NCBI GenBank assembly: GCA_020853705.1
Contig: JADYYK010000215.1
Coordinates: 1-42,330 of the forward strand
Source of the DNA: Deltaproteobacteria bacterium
Lineage (GTDB): Bacteria > Myxococcota_A > Polyangia > Haliangiales > JADYYK01
Direction: 5' to 3'
DNA: 42,330 bases
Position 1 is the first letter of the stretch, and each line of letters opens with the position of its first letter. Under the pieces are notes generated by a model, which did no database searches, had not been told where the DNA came from, and was given only the letters and a program-made list of their open reading frames with translations. Of this stretch, positions 16,918 to 27,987 are shown piece by piece. The position numbers were made by a program, and so were the translations under genes.

Positions 16918-17817
16918 ATGGAGGAACCGGCGCAAAATTGGCGCGGCTGGGCGCTGCCCGCGCTGGGCGCCGCCGGCGCCGCCGTGCTGTGCGTGCTGGC
17001 CATCCGCGGCTGGAGCTACTACCGGCTGGACTGGGCCCAGCGCTTCGACGCGCCGTCCCACCGGGCGCTGCGCTCGTCGGGCCGGGTCGGCCACCTCTAT
17101 GGCTGGATCGGCGTCGCGCTGATCGCCAGCAACCTGAGCTACCTGGTGCGACGCCGCCTCGCACACCTCGGGTGGCTGGGCTCGATGCGCGGCTGGATGC
17201 AGTGGCACGTGCTGTCGGGCACGCTGGGGCCAGGCTTCGTGGTGCTGCACTCGGCGCTGACGCTGCGCACCCAGGTCGCCATGGTGTCGTCGCTGGCGCT
17301 GGCCATCGTGGTCGGCACCGGCCTGATGGGGCGCTACCTGCACGTGCTGTTGCCGCGCGGCAAGGATGGCCGGCCGCGCTCGCTCGATGACCTGGCCGAG
17401 GACGTCGACCAGCACTTCCTCGAGCTGCGCCGCCTGGGCGCGCCCGGCCGCGCCGCCGCCGACCTCATCGAGGCGCGCATCTCGCAGCTCATCGCGCCCA
17501 CGCTGGAGGCCAAGGCGCACCGGGTCGCCGGGGTCGCGGCGCTGGCCCGCACGCTGCGCGCGATCTGGCGGCTGCGAGCGCTGCCCGCGCTGGCCCGCGA
17601 CGCCGCCCGCGCCGCCGGCGCCGGCCACGCCGACGAGGTCGCCATCGGGCGCCGCGCGCGCCAGCTCGGCCTGCTCGAGCTGCGCGCCGAGTCGGGCGCG
17701 GTGCTGCAGGCGGCGGCCGAGTCGTGGCGCGGCCTGCACCGCGTCACCGTGGTCGTCATGATGCTGACGGCGTCGCTGCACATCTCCATCGCGGTGTACC
17801 TGGGCTATGTCTGGTAG
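16918..17817 (+). CDS. Histidine-containing membrane protein (possible b-type cytochrome)
   Basis: The 299-residue protein has four to five hydrophobic segments: near residues 12-30, 64-82, 100-118, 123-140 and 277-297. His residues sit at helix ends or inside (GHLYGWIGVALIA; WMQWHVLSGTLGPGFVVLHSAL; GRYLHVLLPRG; LHRVTVVVMMLTASLHISIAVYL). Conserved-looking His pairs of this spacing can hold b-type heme. A charged helical insert of about 120 residues lies between helix four and the last helix. It is the first gene of the multiheme operon and overlaps the 36-heme gene by 11 bases, so it is the likely inner-membrane link. No family name is recognised with confidence. Confidence 0.7.
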   Translation: MEEPAQNWRGWALPALGAAGAAVLCVLAIRGWSYYRLDWAQRFDAPSHRALRSSGRVGHLYGWIGVALIASNLSYLVRRRLAHLGWLGSMRGWMQWHVLSGTLGPGFVVLHSALTLRTQVAMVSSLALAIVVGTGLMGRYLHVLLPRGKDGRPRSLDDLAEDVDQHFLELRRLGAPGRAAADLIEARISQLIAPTLEAKAHRVAGVAALARTLRAIWRLRALPALARDAARAAGAGHADEVAIGRRARQLGLLELRAESGAVLQAAAESWRGLHRVTVVVMMLTASLHISIAVYLGYVW

Positions 17818-20581
17818 AGGCCGCGGCGTCACGCTGGTGCTGGCGCTGCTGCTGGTCGCCAGCGTCGTCGAGGCCCAGGGCATCTCGCCGGGCGAGCTGG
17901 CGACCGATCATCGCGCCCTCGAGGGCACCAGCAACTGCACCCGCTGCCACACCTCGGGCGAGCGCATCGGCACTGATCGCTGCCTGGGCTGTCACCGCGC
18001 CCTGGGGCGCCGCATCGCGGCCAAGGCCGGCTACCACGCCAAGGTCTCCGGCGACTGCGCGACCTGCCACCCCGAGCACCGCGGCCGCAGCGCCGCCCTG
18101 GTGCGCTGGCCCGGCAGCCAGGCGACCTTCGAGCACGCCAAGCTGGCCGGCTTCCCGCTGCTGGGCGCCCACGCGCGCACCAGCTGTCGCGGCTGCCACA
18201 AGCCGACCCTGCTGCGCGGCGAGGTGGCCCCGCTGCTCAGCGCCGCCGAGCGTCCGCGCACCTTCCTGGGCCTCGGCCGCGCCTGTGTCAGCTGCCACAG
18301 CGATCCGCACCAGCCCTCGCTGGGGACCTCGTGTCAGGGCTGTCACGACGAGGCCACCTGGGCCGGCGCGGTGGGTCGCTTCGATCATGCCAAGGCCCGC
18401 TTCGCGCTGCGCGGGGCGCACGCCAAGGTCGCCTGCGAGAAGTGTCACCCGGCGCAGGGCAGCGGCGCGCCCCGGCTCAAGGGGCTGAAGTTCGACACCT
18501 GCACCGGCTGTCACGAGTCGCCGCACGCCGCACAGATCGGCGGCCCCACCACGTGCACCCAGTGTCACGACGAGGTGGCCTGGAAGGCGCTGCCCTACCA
18601 GCGCGCCAAGCACGCGCCGCAGAGCGCCCCGCTGCGCGGCGGTCACGCCACCACCACCTGCGTTGCTTGTCATGGTGACAAGCTCGCGAAGCCGATCAAG
18701 CCGGCCTGCGCGACCTGTCACGACGACGCACACCGACCCTCGCTGGGCACCCGCTGCGAGGGCTGTCACGACGTGGCGTCGTGGAGCGGCAAGGCGCCGG
18801 CGCCCAGCTTCCACGACCGCACCAGCTTCCCGCTGCGCGGTCGCCACGCGACCCAGCCCTGCGCGGTGTGCCACGACCCCAGGAAGCCGACGCGCACACG
18901 CTTCCGCCCCATCGCGCACGACCGCTGCGAGCTGTGCCACCCCGACCCCCACGCCGGCGAGCTGAAGGGCCGCCCCGACGGCGGCCGCTGCGACAGCTGT
19001 CACGACGAGGACGGCTGGCGACCACCGCACTTCGACCTCGCCGACCACGCCGCCACCCGCTTCGCCCTGACCGGCGGCCACGGCGCCACCGCCTGCACCG
19101 CCTGCCACCCGCCCCCGCCCGCGCCCAGCCCGGGCTTCCGGCGCGCCGACCTCGCCTGCGCAAGCTGCCACGCCGATCCGCACCAGGGCCAGTTCGCGGC
19201 GCAGAGCTGCGACGGCTGCCATGACAGCGCGGCCTGGGCGCCGTCGCGCTATGACGCCGCGGCGCACGCCCGGACCGGCTTTGCGCTGGCGGGCAAGCAC
19301 GCGGTGGCCTGCGCGCGCTGCCATGGCGACGGCCGCTTCGTGGGCACCGCGCGCGCGTGCGGCGCCTGTCATGAGGACGCCCACCGCGGCCAGCTCGCGG
19401 CCCGCGCCTGCCAGGACTGTCACGCCGGGGCCGAGTTCAAGCCGGCGCCCGGCTTTCGCCACGACGACACCCGGCTGCCGCTGCACGGCGCCCACGCCAG
19501 CGCCGAGTGCGCGCGCTGCCACCCCACGGTGCCGCTGGCGCGCCAGCCCACGGTGATCTACGCGCTGGGCACCACGCGCTGTCAGGACTGTCATGGCAGC
19601 GGCCATGGTGACGCCGCCGGCACCGCGCGCCAGCAGCGCCTCGCCGAGGCGACCCAGGACTGCACCGGCTGCCACGCCGAGACGGTGTGGTCGGCGCTGA
19701 CGCCCCAGGGCGCGCACCTCGATCACGCGCTCACCGGGGTCCCGCTGCTGGGCGGCCACGCCCGCGCCCCGTGCGCGCGCTGCCACGTCGCCACGCGCGC
19801 CACCCCCGCGATGCAGAGCTGCGCGAGCTGTCACGCCGACCGCCACGATGGTCGCCTCGGCCAGCGCTGCGAGCGCTGCCACTCACCGAAGAGCTGGCGC
19901 CCCGACGGCCTGCTGACCGATCACCGCCGCACCCGCCTGCCCCTGGTCGGCATGCACGCCGTGCAGGGCTGCGAGCGCTGTCACGCCAGCGCCGCCGCCG
20001 GCGACTTCGGCGGCCTCGACGCCTCGTGCCAGGCCTGCCACCAGCACACCGTGCTCGAGCGCCGCCCGCACCCGACCCACAGCGGCGACGCCTTCGCCCG
20101 CTGCGGCGACTGCCATGACAGCCTGGGCTGGCGCCCGGCCAACTTCAACCACAGCCGCTTCTTCGCGCTGACCGGGCGCCACCAGTCGGTGGCCTGCGCG
20201 CGCTGCCACACCGGCGGCCGCTACGCCGGCACGCCGCGCGCGTGCGTGGGCTGTCACGCCGGCGAGGACGACGCGCGCTCGGTCGTCGAGCACGCTCGCT
20301 TCGCCAGCCGCGACGCCTGCGAGCGCTGCCACAACACCACGGCGTGGAAGCCGGCGCAGTTCCCCGATCACGATCTGTTCTATCCGCTGCGCGGCGACCA
20401 CCGCGGCCTGACCTGCGCGCAGTGTCACATCGATCCCGGCGACGTCCGCGTCTTCACCTGCACCATGTGCCACGCCCACGAGGAGGCGCGCATGGCCTCC
20501 GAGCATCGTGAGGAGCGCGACTATGTCTGGGAGTCGGGCGCCTGCCTGCGCTGCCACCGCGACGGCAGAGGAGGCGACTGA
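17807..20581 (+). CDS. Giant multiheme cytochrome c with 36 CXXCH motifs
   Basis: The 924-residue protein has a Sec signal (MSGRGRGVTLVLALLLVASVVEA-QG). I count 36 CXXCH heme c motifs, about one per 26 residues. The chain is made of repeating blocks of the form F-D/N-H...F-x-L-x-G-x-H-x5-C-x2-C-H, for example FALRGAHAKVACEKCH, each followed by another CXXCH about 20 residues on; extra His residues provide second axial ligands. This is the plan of periplasmic or surface electron-conducting cytochromes of Geobacter- and Anaeromyxobacter-type bacteria. Its stop overlaps the next gene start (ATGA). The protein should form a long heme wire across the periplasm or outside the cell. Confidence 0.9.
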   Translation: MSGRGRGVTLVLALLLVASVVEAQGISPGELATDHRALEGTSNCTRCHTSGERIGTDRCLGCHRALGRRIAAKAGYHAKVSGDCATCHPEHRGRSAALVRWPGSQATFEHAKLAGFPLLGAHARTSCRGCHKPTLLRGEVAPLLSAAERPRTFLGLGRACVSCHSDPHQPSLGTSCQGCHDEATWAGAVGRFDHAKARFALRGAHAKVACEKCHPAQGSGAPRLKGLKFDTCTGCHESPHAAQIGGPTTCTQCHDEVAWKALPYQRAKHAPQSAPLRGGHATTTCVACHGDKLAKPIKPACATCHDDAHRPSLGTRCEGCHDVASWSGKAPAPSFHDRTSFPLRGRHATQPCAVCHDPRKPTRTRFRPIAHDRCELCHPDPHAGELKGRPDGGRCDSCHDEDGWRPPHFDLADHAATRFALTGGHGATACTACHPPPPAPSPGFRRADLACASCHADPHQGQFAAQSCDGCHDSAAWAPSRYDAAAHARTGFALAGKHAVACARCHGDGRFVGTARACGACHEDAHRGQLAARACQDCHAGAEFKPAPGFRHDDTRLPLHGAHASAECARCHPTVPLARQPTVIYALGTTRCQDCHGSGHGDAAGTARQQRLAEATQDCTGCHAETVWSALTPQGAHLDHALTGVPLLGGHARAPCARCHVATRATPAMQSCASCHADRHDGRLGQRCERCHSPKSWRPDGLLTDHRRTRLPLVGMHAVQGCERCHASAAAGDFGGLDASCQACHQHTVLERRPHPTHSGDAFARCGDCHDSLGWRPANFNHSRFFALTGRHQSVACARCHTGGRYAGTPRACVGCHAGEDDARSVVEHARFASRDACERCHNTTAWKPAQFPDHDLFYPLRGDHRGLTCAQCHIDPGDVRVFTCTMCHAHEEARMASEHREERDYVWESGACLRCHRDGRGGD

Positions 20582-21018
20582 TGCGCAGGCTGCTGCTGTC
20601 GCTCGTCTCGCTCATCTCGCTCCTCTCGCTGCTGCTGGCGGCGGGCTGCTCGCCCAGCCACCCGGCCGGGCTGGTCGATCGACTGGGCTGCGACGGCTGT
20701 CACTCCAGCCAGTACGAGGCCGCGCCGATCCACGCCGAGCAGGGCTACGGTCGCGCCTGCCACACCTGCCACGGCACCCGGGACTGGACCGAGGCCGAGC
20801 CGACCCACGACCGCTTCAGCATCGCCAGCGGAGAGCACGCCGGCTACGACTGCAGCGACTGCCATCTGAACCTGGGCACCGACACCGCCGACATCACCTG
20901 CATCGGCTGCCACGCGCACACGCGCTCGCGCGTGGACCCCTACCACCTCGGCAACGGCGAGTACGAGTGGGCGCCGCGCGCGTGCTACCGCTGCCACCCC
21001 AGGGCGGGAGGACGCTGA
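20581..21018 (+). CDS. Pentaheme lipoprotein cytochrome c
   Basis: The 145-residue protein has a lipoprotein signal ending LLLAAGC (Cys 23) and five CXXCH motifs (CDGCH, CHTCH, CSDCH, CIGCH, CYRCH). Several extra His residues are available as axial ligands. No transmembrane segment follows the lipid anchor, and there is no Asp at the +2 place (CSPS), so transport to the outer membrane is expected if the Lol rules of enterobacteria hold. Stop and start codons overlap with both neighbours (ATGA/TGATG). In a porin-cytochrome conduit this would be the small lipid-anchored cytochrome meeting the outer-membrane barrel. Confidence 0.9.
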   Translation: MRRLLLSLVSLISLLSLLLAAGCSPSHPAGLVDRLGCDGCHSSQYEAAPIHAEQGYGRACHTCHGTRDWTEAEPTHDRFSIASGEHAGYDCSDCHLNLGTDTADITCIGCHAHTRSRVDPYHLGNGEYEWAPRACYRCHPRAGGR

Positions 21019-22676
21019 TGGCGCGCCGGGAGCCGTCGCGACGCTGGCCAGCGCTGCTGCTGGCCCTGGCCATTGCCCTGGTCAGGGTCGCGGCCGCCCG
21101 CGCCGCGCCGGGACGCCGCGCCGACGCCCACGTGCTCGACGCCTCACGCTCGGCGCTGTACATCGACGCCGGCAGCGCCGACGGGCTGACCGTGGGCATG
21201 ACCTGGCGGCTCGGCCCTGACGGCACGCTGGCGGACGCCGGCCCGGTCACGCTGACCGTGCGCGCGCTGCGGCAGCACGGCGCCGCGCTCGAGGTCCAGG
21301 GCCCCCGCCCCGCGGTCGGCGCCACGCTGGCGCTGCCCGCGCTGCTGCCGGCGCCGGCGGGCCCCGGCCTGCGCCCGCCACCCGCACCACCGCCCCCGTG
21401 GTCGGCCGACTTCGCCGCGCTGGCGCTGCCCGCGCTGCGCCGCGCCGCCACCCGCACCCAGCCCGCCGCCGAGCGCGACACCCCAGCGGCCGCGACCCGG
21501 CTGGCCGGCGAGCTGTCGCTGCGCCTGGTGGTGGCCACCGATCTGCCCCCCAGCGGCGAGCCCGGCTGGCAGGAGCTGGCGCTGTCGTCACAGCTGGCCA
21601 TCGGCGCCGCGCACTGGCGCTACCAGCACCTGCTCGAGGCCCGCCTGGCCGGCGCCCCCGATCTGGTCATCGCGCCGCTGCAGCACAGCAGCGCGCGCCT
21701 CGACGTGCACCTGATGTCGCTCGAGCTGGAGCCGCGCCGCGGCATGGCCCTGGCCGTGGGCCGCCTGCCCGCGCTGCCCGGCGCCGGCGTCGGCCTGGTC
21801 GACGGTGTGCGCTTCGGGGTGGCCGGCAAGCACGGCCTGCGCGCGACCGCGTTCGGCGGCCTGGCCCCGGCGCCCAGCCAGCTCGGGCTGTCGGTGTCGG
21901 CGCCGCGCGCAGGCGTCGAGCTCGCGGTGCGCGAGCGCCGCGCCCACGCCGGCGTCGCGCTGGCCGCCGACGCCTGGCAGGGCGGCCTCGACCGCGTCCT
22001 CGGCATCGCCGACGCCGGCCTGCGCCGCGGCGACCTGCAGCTCGGCGGCGAGCTGGTGGTCGACGGCGCCAGCGATCTGGCCGGGCGCAGCGGGCTGCGC
22101 GTCAGCCGCGCCGTGCTGCGCGCGCGCGGCCGCGCAGCCGGCCTCGGCATCGACCTCGGCGCCAGCGCCGTCTACGACCTGCCCGCCGCGACCCACGCCT
22201 GGAGCGACGGCCTGCCGGCCGCGGCGTGGGTGCCCAGCGCCCGCGAGCGTCTCGACGTCGACGCCAGCTGGCACAACGCGCGCTACAACCTGCTGGCGCT
22301 GGCCCACCTGGCCGGGGGCGACGACGACACCTGGGCCAGCGGCGGCGAGGTCGGCGTCAGCGCCCTCGACGTCGGCGGCCTCGGCGCCCTGGCCAGCGTC
22401 GCCGCCAGCGCGTCGGCCGGCAGCGCGCTCGACCACCTGGGCGCGCGCGCGGGCTGGGACGGCCCGCTGTGGACCCTGCGGATCGGCGCGGGCTACGCCA
22501 TCGATCGGCTGTGGCTGCCTACCGGCACCACCGCCTGGGCCCACCATGTCAGGGTGTCGCTGCAGCGGCCGCTGGGCCGCCGCCTGCGCCTGGCCTCCTC
22601 GCTGGAGACGCTGCTGGGCGACGGCGACGCGCGTATGCTGGTGTTCGTGCTGCTGGGCTGGCGGCTGGGCGGGTGA
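21018..22676 (+). CDS. Candidate outer-membrane beta-barrel (porin) of the cytochrome operon
   Basis: The 552-residue protein has a signal peptide (to about residue 29). A small beta domain (about 35-105; LYIDAGSADGLTVGMTWRL, an SH3-like pattern seen in envelope assembly proteins) comes next, then a Pro-rich linker (110-130). From 165 to the end runs a long chain of short alternating-hydrophobicity strands with Gly/Asp turns, closing with MLVFVLLGWRLGG. This is how outer-membrane barrels look, although the last residue is not aromatic. Some 20-26 strands would fit, which is inferred from length. The place right after two cytochromes suggests the sheath for an electron conduit, analogous to MtrB/PioB though no similarity is visible. 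Confidence 0.62.
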   Translation: MARREPSRRWPALLLALAIALVRVAAARAAPGRRADAHVLDASRSALYIDAGSADGLTVGMTWRLGPDGTLADAGPVTLTVRALRQHGAALEVQGPRPAVGATLALPALLPAPAGPGLRPPPAPPPPWSADFAALALPALRRAATRTQPAAERDTPAAATRLAGELSLRLVVATDLPPSGEPGWQELALSSQLAIGAAHWRYQHLLEARLAGAPDLVIAPLQHSSARLDVHLMSLELEPRRGMALAVGRLPALPGAGVGLVDGVRFGVAGKHGLRATAFGGLAPAPSQLGLSVSAPRAGVELAVRERRAHAGVALAADAWQGGLDRVLGIADAGLRRGDLQLGGELVVDGASDLAGRSGLRVSRAVLRARGRAAGLGIDLGASAVYDLPAATHAWSDGLPAAAWVPSARERLDVDASWHNARYNLLALAHLAGGDDDTWASGGEVGVSALDVGGLGALASVAASASAGSALDHLGARAGWDGPLWTLRIGAGYAIDRLWLPTGTTAWAHHVRVSLQRPLGRRLRLASSLETLLGDGDARMLVFVLLGWRLGG

Positions 22677-22707
22677 CCGCCGGCGCGGCCGTGCATCTGA
22701 CAGCTCG

Positions 22708-23508
22708 ATGACCAACACGATGCCGACGACGACGACGACGACGACCAGCAGCGCACAGCCGCGGCGCCTCCGGGTCGACATCTGGTCGGACGTGGTGTGC
22801 CCCTGGTGCTATGTCGGCAAGCGGCGCTACGAGGCCGCGCTGGCAGGCTTCGCCCACCGCGACCAGGTCGACACCGTGTGGCACTCGTTCGAGCTCGACC
22901 CCGGGGCGCCGCGCTCGTACCAGGGCCAGGGCAGCTATGCCGAGCGCCTGGCGCGCAAGTACGGCTTCAGTGTGGCCCGCGCCGAGGCCATGATCGCGCA
23001 GATGACCGCGACCGCGGCCGACACCGGCCTGCACTTCGACTTCGCGCGGGCACGCCCGGGCAACACCCTCGACGCCCACCGGCTGCTGCACCACGCGGCG
23101 CGCGCCGGCCGCCAGGGCGCCATGAAGGAGCGCCTGCTGCGCGCCTGCTTCACCGAGGGGCAGCCCATCGCCGACACCGAGACGCTGGTCGCCCTCGCCG
23201 TCGAGGTCGGCCTCGACGAGGCGCCCGCGCGCGCGGTGCTGACCTCGGAGCGCTTCACCGCCGCGGTGCGCGCCGACGAGCTGTCGGCGCGCGAGCTCGG
23301 CATCCGCGGCGTGCCCTTCTTCGTGATCGACCGCGAGTTCGGCGTCTCCGGCGCGCAGCCCAGCGAGGTCCTGCTGCGCGTGCTGGAGCAGGCCTGGGCG
23401 CGGGCCGCGAGCCAGCCCGACGCCACCGACCCGGGCGCCGCCGACGCCGACGCCGCCAGCGCCGACGCCAGCTGTGACGTCGACGGCTGCGACCCGCCCG
23501 CGAAGTAG
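22708..23508 (+). CDS. DsbA-family thiol oxidoreductase (FrnE-like)
   Basis: The 266-residue protein has VDIWSDVVCPWCYVGKRR with the active-site CPWC at 31-34, and GIRGVPFFVIDREFGVSGAQP with the cis-Pro. Between them lies the helical insert of the FrnE / 2-hydroxychromene-carboxylate isomerase-like branch. No signal peptide is seen, so it is cytoplasmic. The end carries another Cys pair (CDVDGC), as in some FrnE proteins. The N-terminus after MTNTMP is a run of seven Thr coded by an ACG repeat; translation might start at the second ATG (22720). It follows the porin gene by 31 bases and may belong to the same transcript. Confidence 0.85.
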   Translation: MTNTMPTTTTTTTSSAQPRRLRVDIWSDVVCPWCYVGKRRYEAALAGFAHRDQVDTVWHSFELDPGAPRSYQGQGSYAERLARKYGFSVARAEAMIAQMTATAADTGLHFDFARARPGNTLDAHRLLHHAARAGRQGAMKERLLRACFTEGQPIADTETLVALAVEVGLDEAPARAVLTSERFTAAVRADELSARELGIRGVPFFVIDREFGVSGAQPSEVLLRVLEQAWARAASQPDATDPGAADADAASADASCDVDGCDPPAK

Positions 23509-23718
23509 CGTCGCGCCGCGCCCGCGAAGGAGCGTCACGCCGCGTCCACCAGTCGCACCCGCGTCACGCCCCACCAGCCCACCGAGGTGCAATCCCTGCG
23601 CGTTCGATGGTGCCGACGCAAGGTTTGCGCGATCTGGTCAGAACGCCGCAAAAACGCCGGAGAAAGAGGGGGATTTGCGGTTTCGCCTCGCCGTAGGCTG
23701 AGACACGGAGGCGACACA

Positions 23719-25645
<1,927 letters not shown>

Positions 25646-25656
<11 letters not shown>

Positions 25657-27754
25657 ACACGCGCCGCGCCAGCCGCACCTCCAGGTCGTCCCAGCGCGCG
25701 ATGGCCTCCTGGAGGTGCCCCGCGTCCAGCAGCCTGACGACCTCCCCGACCTCCTGCGCCAGCGCCGGATCGCCCGGCAGCCCGGCCAGATCCTCGAAGC
25801 TGCCGGCCTGCCTGCCCACGTGCGCGACCACCCAGCCCAGCGCGGGATGGTCCGGCGCCAGGGCGCCCACGCGGCGCGCCGAGTCGGCCAGCGCGCCCGG
25901 ATGGCCCGCCCGCAGCGCCGCATCCACGTAGAGGATCAGCGCCTCGCGCCGCTCCGGCTCGCGGGTCACGGCGTCCTCGGCCCAGGCCAGCGCGCGGCCG
26001 TGCAGCCCGGCCTGCTGCAGCGCGCGCTGCAGCAGCTGGCGCCAGCGCGCAGTGTCCGGGTCGAGCCGCACCAGCGCCTCGGCCAGCCCCAGCAGCAGCC
26101 CGCGCTGTCCGTCCGCCACCTCGAGCTCGGCGCCGAGCCGCGCCGCCAGCGCGTCGACGCTCACGGCACCGAGCTGGCTGGCCTCGACGGCGAGCTCGAA
26201 CAGCTGCTCGAGCTGGCGCGCCGGCGGCGCGGCTGACCCCAGCACGGCCATCATGGCAGGGCCGACGCCGGCGAGCCTGGCGACGCGCGCCCCCGGGGGG
26301 CGCGCCTCCAGGACGGCCGCGAGCTCCAGCAGGGGCTGCGCGACGGCCGCGCCGCGCTCGGTCAACAGGCCGGCCAGCGCGCGGCTCGCGCTGGCCAGCG
26401 GCCGCGCCAGCTCGGCCTGGTTGGCCCAGAAGCGCGCCAGCACGAAGTCGACCTGCTCCGCCATCGCCTCGGCGCCGGCGCTGGCGTGGGCGCGCGCCAG
26501 CGTCTGGCAGGTGCGCTCCGCCTCGGCCAGCGCGCCGGTGGCACGCTGACAGCGCGCCAGCTCGGCCAGCGCGCGCAGCTCGCCGGGCAGCCGCGCCACC
26601 GCCGCCAGCGCCCGCTGCAGCGCCGGCCCGACCTGCCCGAGCTGACGCAGCAGCTGCGCCTCCAGCCGCGGCCGCGTCACACCATCCGCCGGCAGCCGCT
26701 CGAGCAGCGCCGCCGCCGCGTCCCAGCCCTCGACCGCGAGCCAGAAGCGCACCCACAGCGCCAGCGCGTCCGCCTCCGGCTGTGCGCCCAGCGTCTCCAG
26801 GCGTCGGGCCGCGCCGACCAGATCGCCCCGCTCCAGCGCGCGCTCGGCGGCCGCCACCGTGCGCTCGGCCTCGGGCAGCTCGCTGCTCGGCGCAGGCGGC
26901 AGCGCCGCCCCACGCAGCGCCGCGACCACCGCGGCAGCATCCGGCGGCCGCTGCTCGGGCGTCTTGGCCAGCAGTCGATCGACCAGCGCCGCCAGCGCCG
27001 CCGGCGCCTCGGGACAGGCCACCGCCAGCGGCCGCGGCGCGGCCAGTACGTGCTGCGCCTCGCTGGTCTCACGCGCGGGGAACGGCGGGCTCCCGGTCAC
27101 CAGCGTGTACAGCGTGGCGCCCAGCGAGTACAGATCGGCCCGCGCATCGACGGCGCGCCCCGGCGCGCTGCCCAGCCCGACCACCTCGGGGGACCGGTAC
27201 GCCGCGGTGCCCACCTGGCCATGCGCCCGGCGCCCGTCGAGCTGCGCCAGCTCCCAGTCGAGCAGCACCACCCCGAGCTTGCCATCCGCCCCGCGCCACA
27301 GCTTCACGTTCGACGGCTTGACGTCCCGGTGCACGATCCCGCGCGCCGCCGCCCGCGCCAGGATCTCGGCCAGCCCGACGCCGATGTCCGCGAGCTCCTG
27401 CCAGCGCCGCGCCGTCGTCACCGCGAAGCGATCGGCGTCTTCGCCCTCGATCCACTCGGTGACCACGAAGGCCCGGCCCTCGTGCACGCCGAAGTCGAGC
27501 AGCCGCGGCGCGCCCTCACCCGCCATGCGCGCCAGCACCAGCGCCTCGTGCGCGCGCAGCTCGGTCACCGCCTCCGGCGCCCACAGCGCCGGCGCCAGCT
27601 CGTGCAGCCCGACCCCGCCGATCCGTCGCACCGGCGCGCCGAGCTTGACCGCCACCAGCCCATCGCGTCCGAGCGCCACCGCGCGGTACACCTCCGCGAA
27701 CGCCGACGTGCGGATCCGTTGCAGCAGCTGGTAGCCGGGGACAGCGAGCGCCAT
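25646..27754 (-). CDS. Hanks-type Ser/Thr kinase with TPR-like C-terminal half
   Basis: The 702-residue protein has a kinase domain at about 7-285: VAVK (Lys 37), HRDVKPSN (142-149), LLDWELAQ with DWE in the place of DFG (166-168), SPEVVG, DLYSLGATLY. The glycine loop has lost its glycines (RTSAFAEVY). Lys, catalytic Asp and metal Asp all remain, so activity is possible but not certain. The remaining ~400 residues are Ala/Leu-rich helical pairs like TPR repeats (RALAELARCQRATGALAEAERTCQ), a partner-binding platform. No membrane helix is seen. It is divergent from the peptide/radical SAM locus. Confidence 0.85.
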
Positions 27755-27816
27755 GCCCGATCCTCACCCATTCAGCCGCGGGAGGCGAGGCCCGAAGCAG
27801 CGGGCGGCACGGACAG

Positions 27817-27826
27817 ATTGCGCAAT
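27817..27826. promoter_or_regulatory. Perfect 10-bp palindrome in a divergent promoter region
   Basis: ATTGCGCAAT lies in the 181-base gap between the kinase and the peptide gene. A second half-site, TGCGCA, follows after six bases. The segment is clearly more AT-rich than its surroundings and may be an operator; no regulator gene is nearby. Confidence 0.3.
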
Positions 27827-27935
27827 TTCTGCGCATCGCGCGGCGAGCACGCGACCGCAGCCGCCAGCCGCGCAGCTGACCAGGGTCAAGCCGCCTATGG
27901 GGCAGCCGGCTAACCTCGACCCACGGAGAGCTTGC

Positions 27936-27983
27936 ATGCCGGAGATCGTGGAGCCCGACGACACCACGAGCAGCGCAGGGTGA
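27936..27983 (+). CDS. 15-residue peptide, candidate RiPP precursor
   Basis: The short gene encodes MPEIVEPDDTTSSAG and has a strong ribosome-binding site, GGAGAG, five bases before the ATG. The radical SAM/SPASM gene starts four bases after its stop, and the peptide's own 3' end holds the AGGGTG that serves that gene. The size, the acidic leader-like start (EIVEPDD) and the small polar end (TTSSAG) fit a very short substrate for a SPASM enzyme, as in other minimal peptide-maturase pairs. It is also short enough to be a translation-coupling leader; homologues beside similar maturases would settle it. Confidence 0.55.
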   Translation: MPEIVEPDDTTSSAG

Positions 27984-27987
27984 TGCG

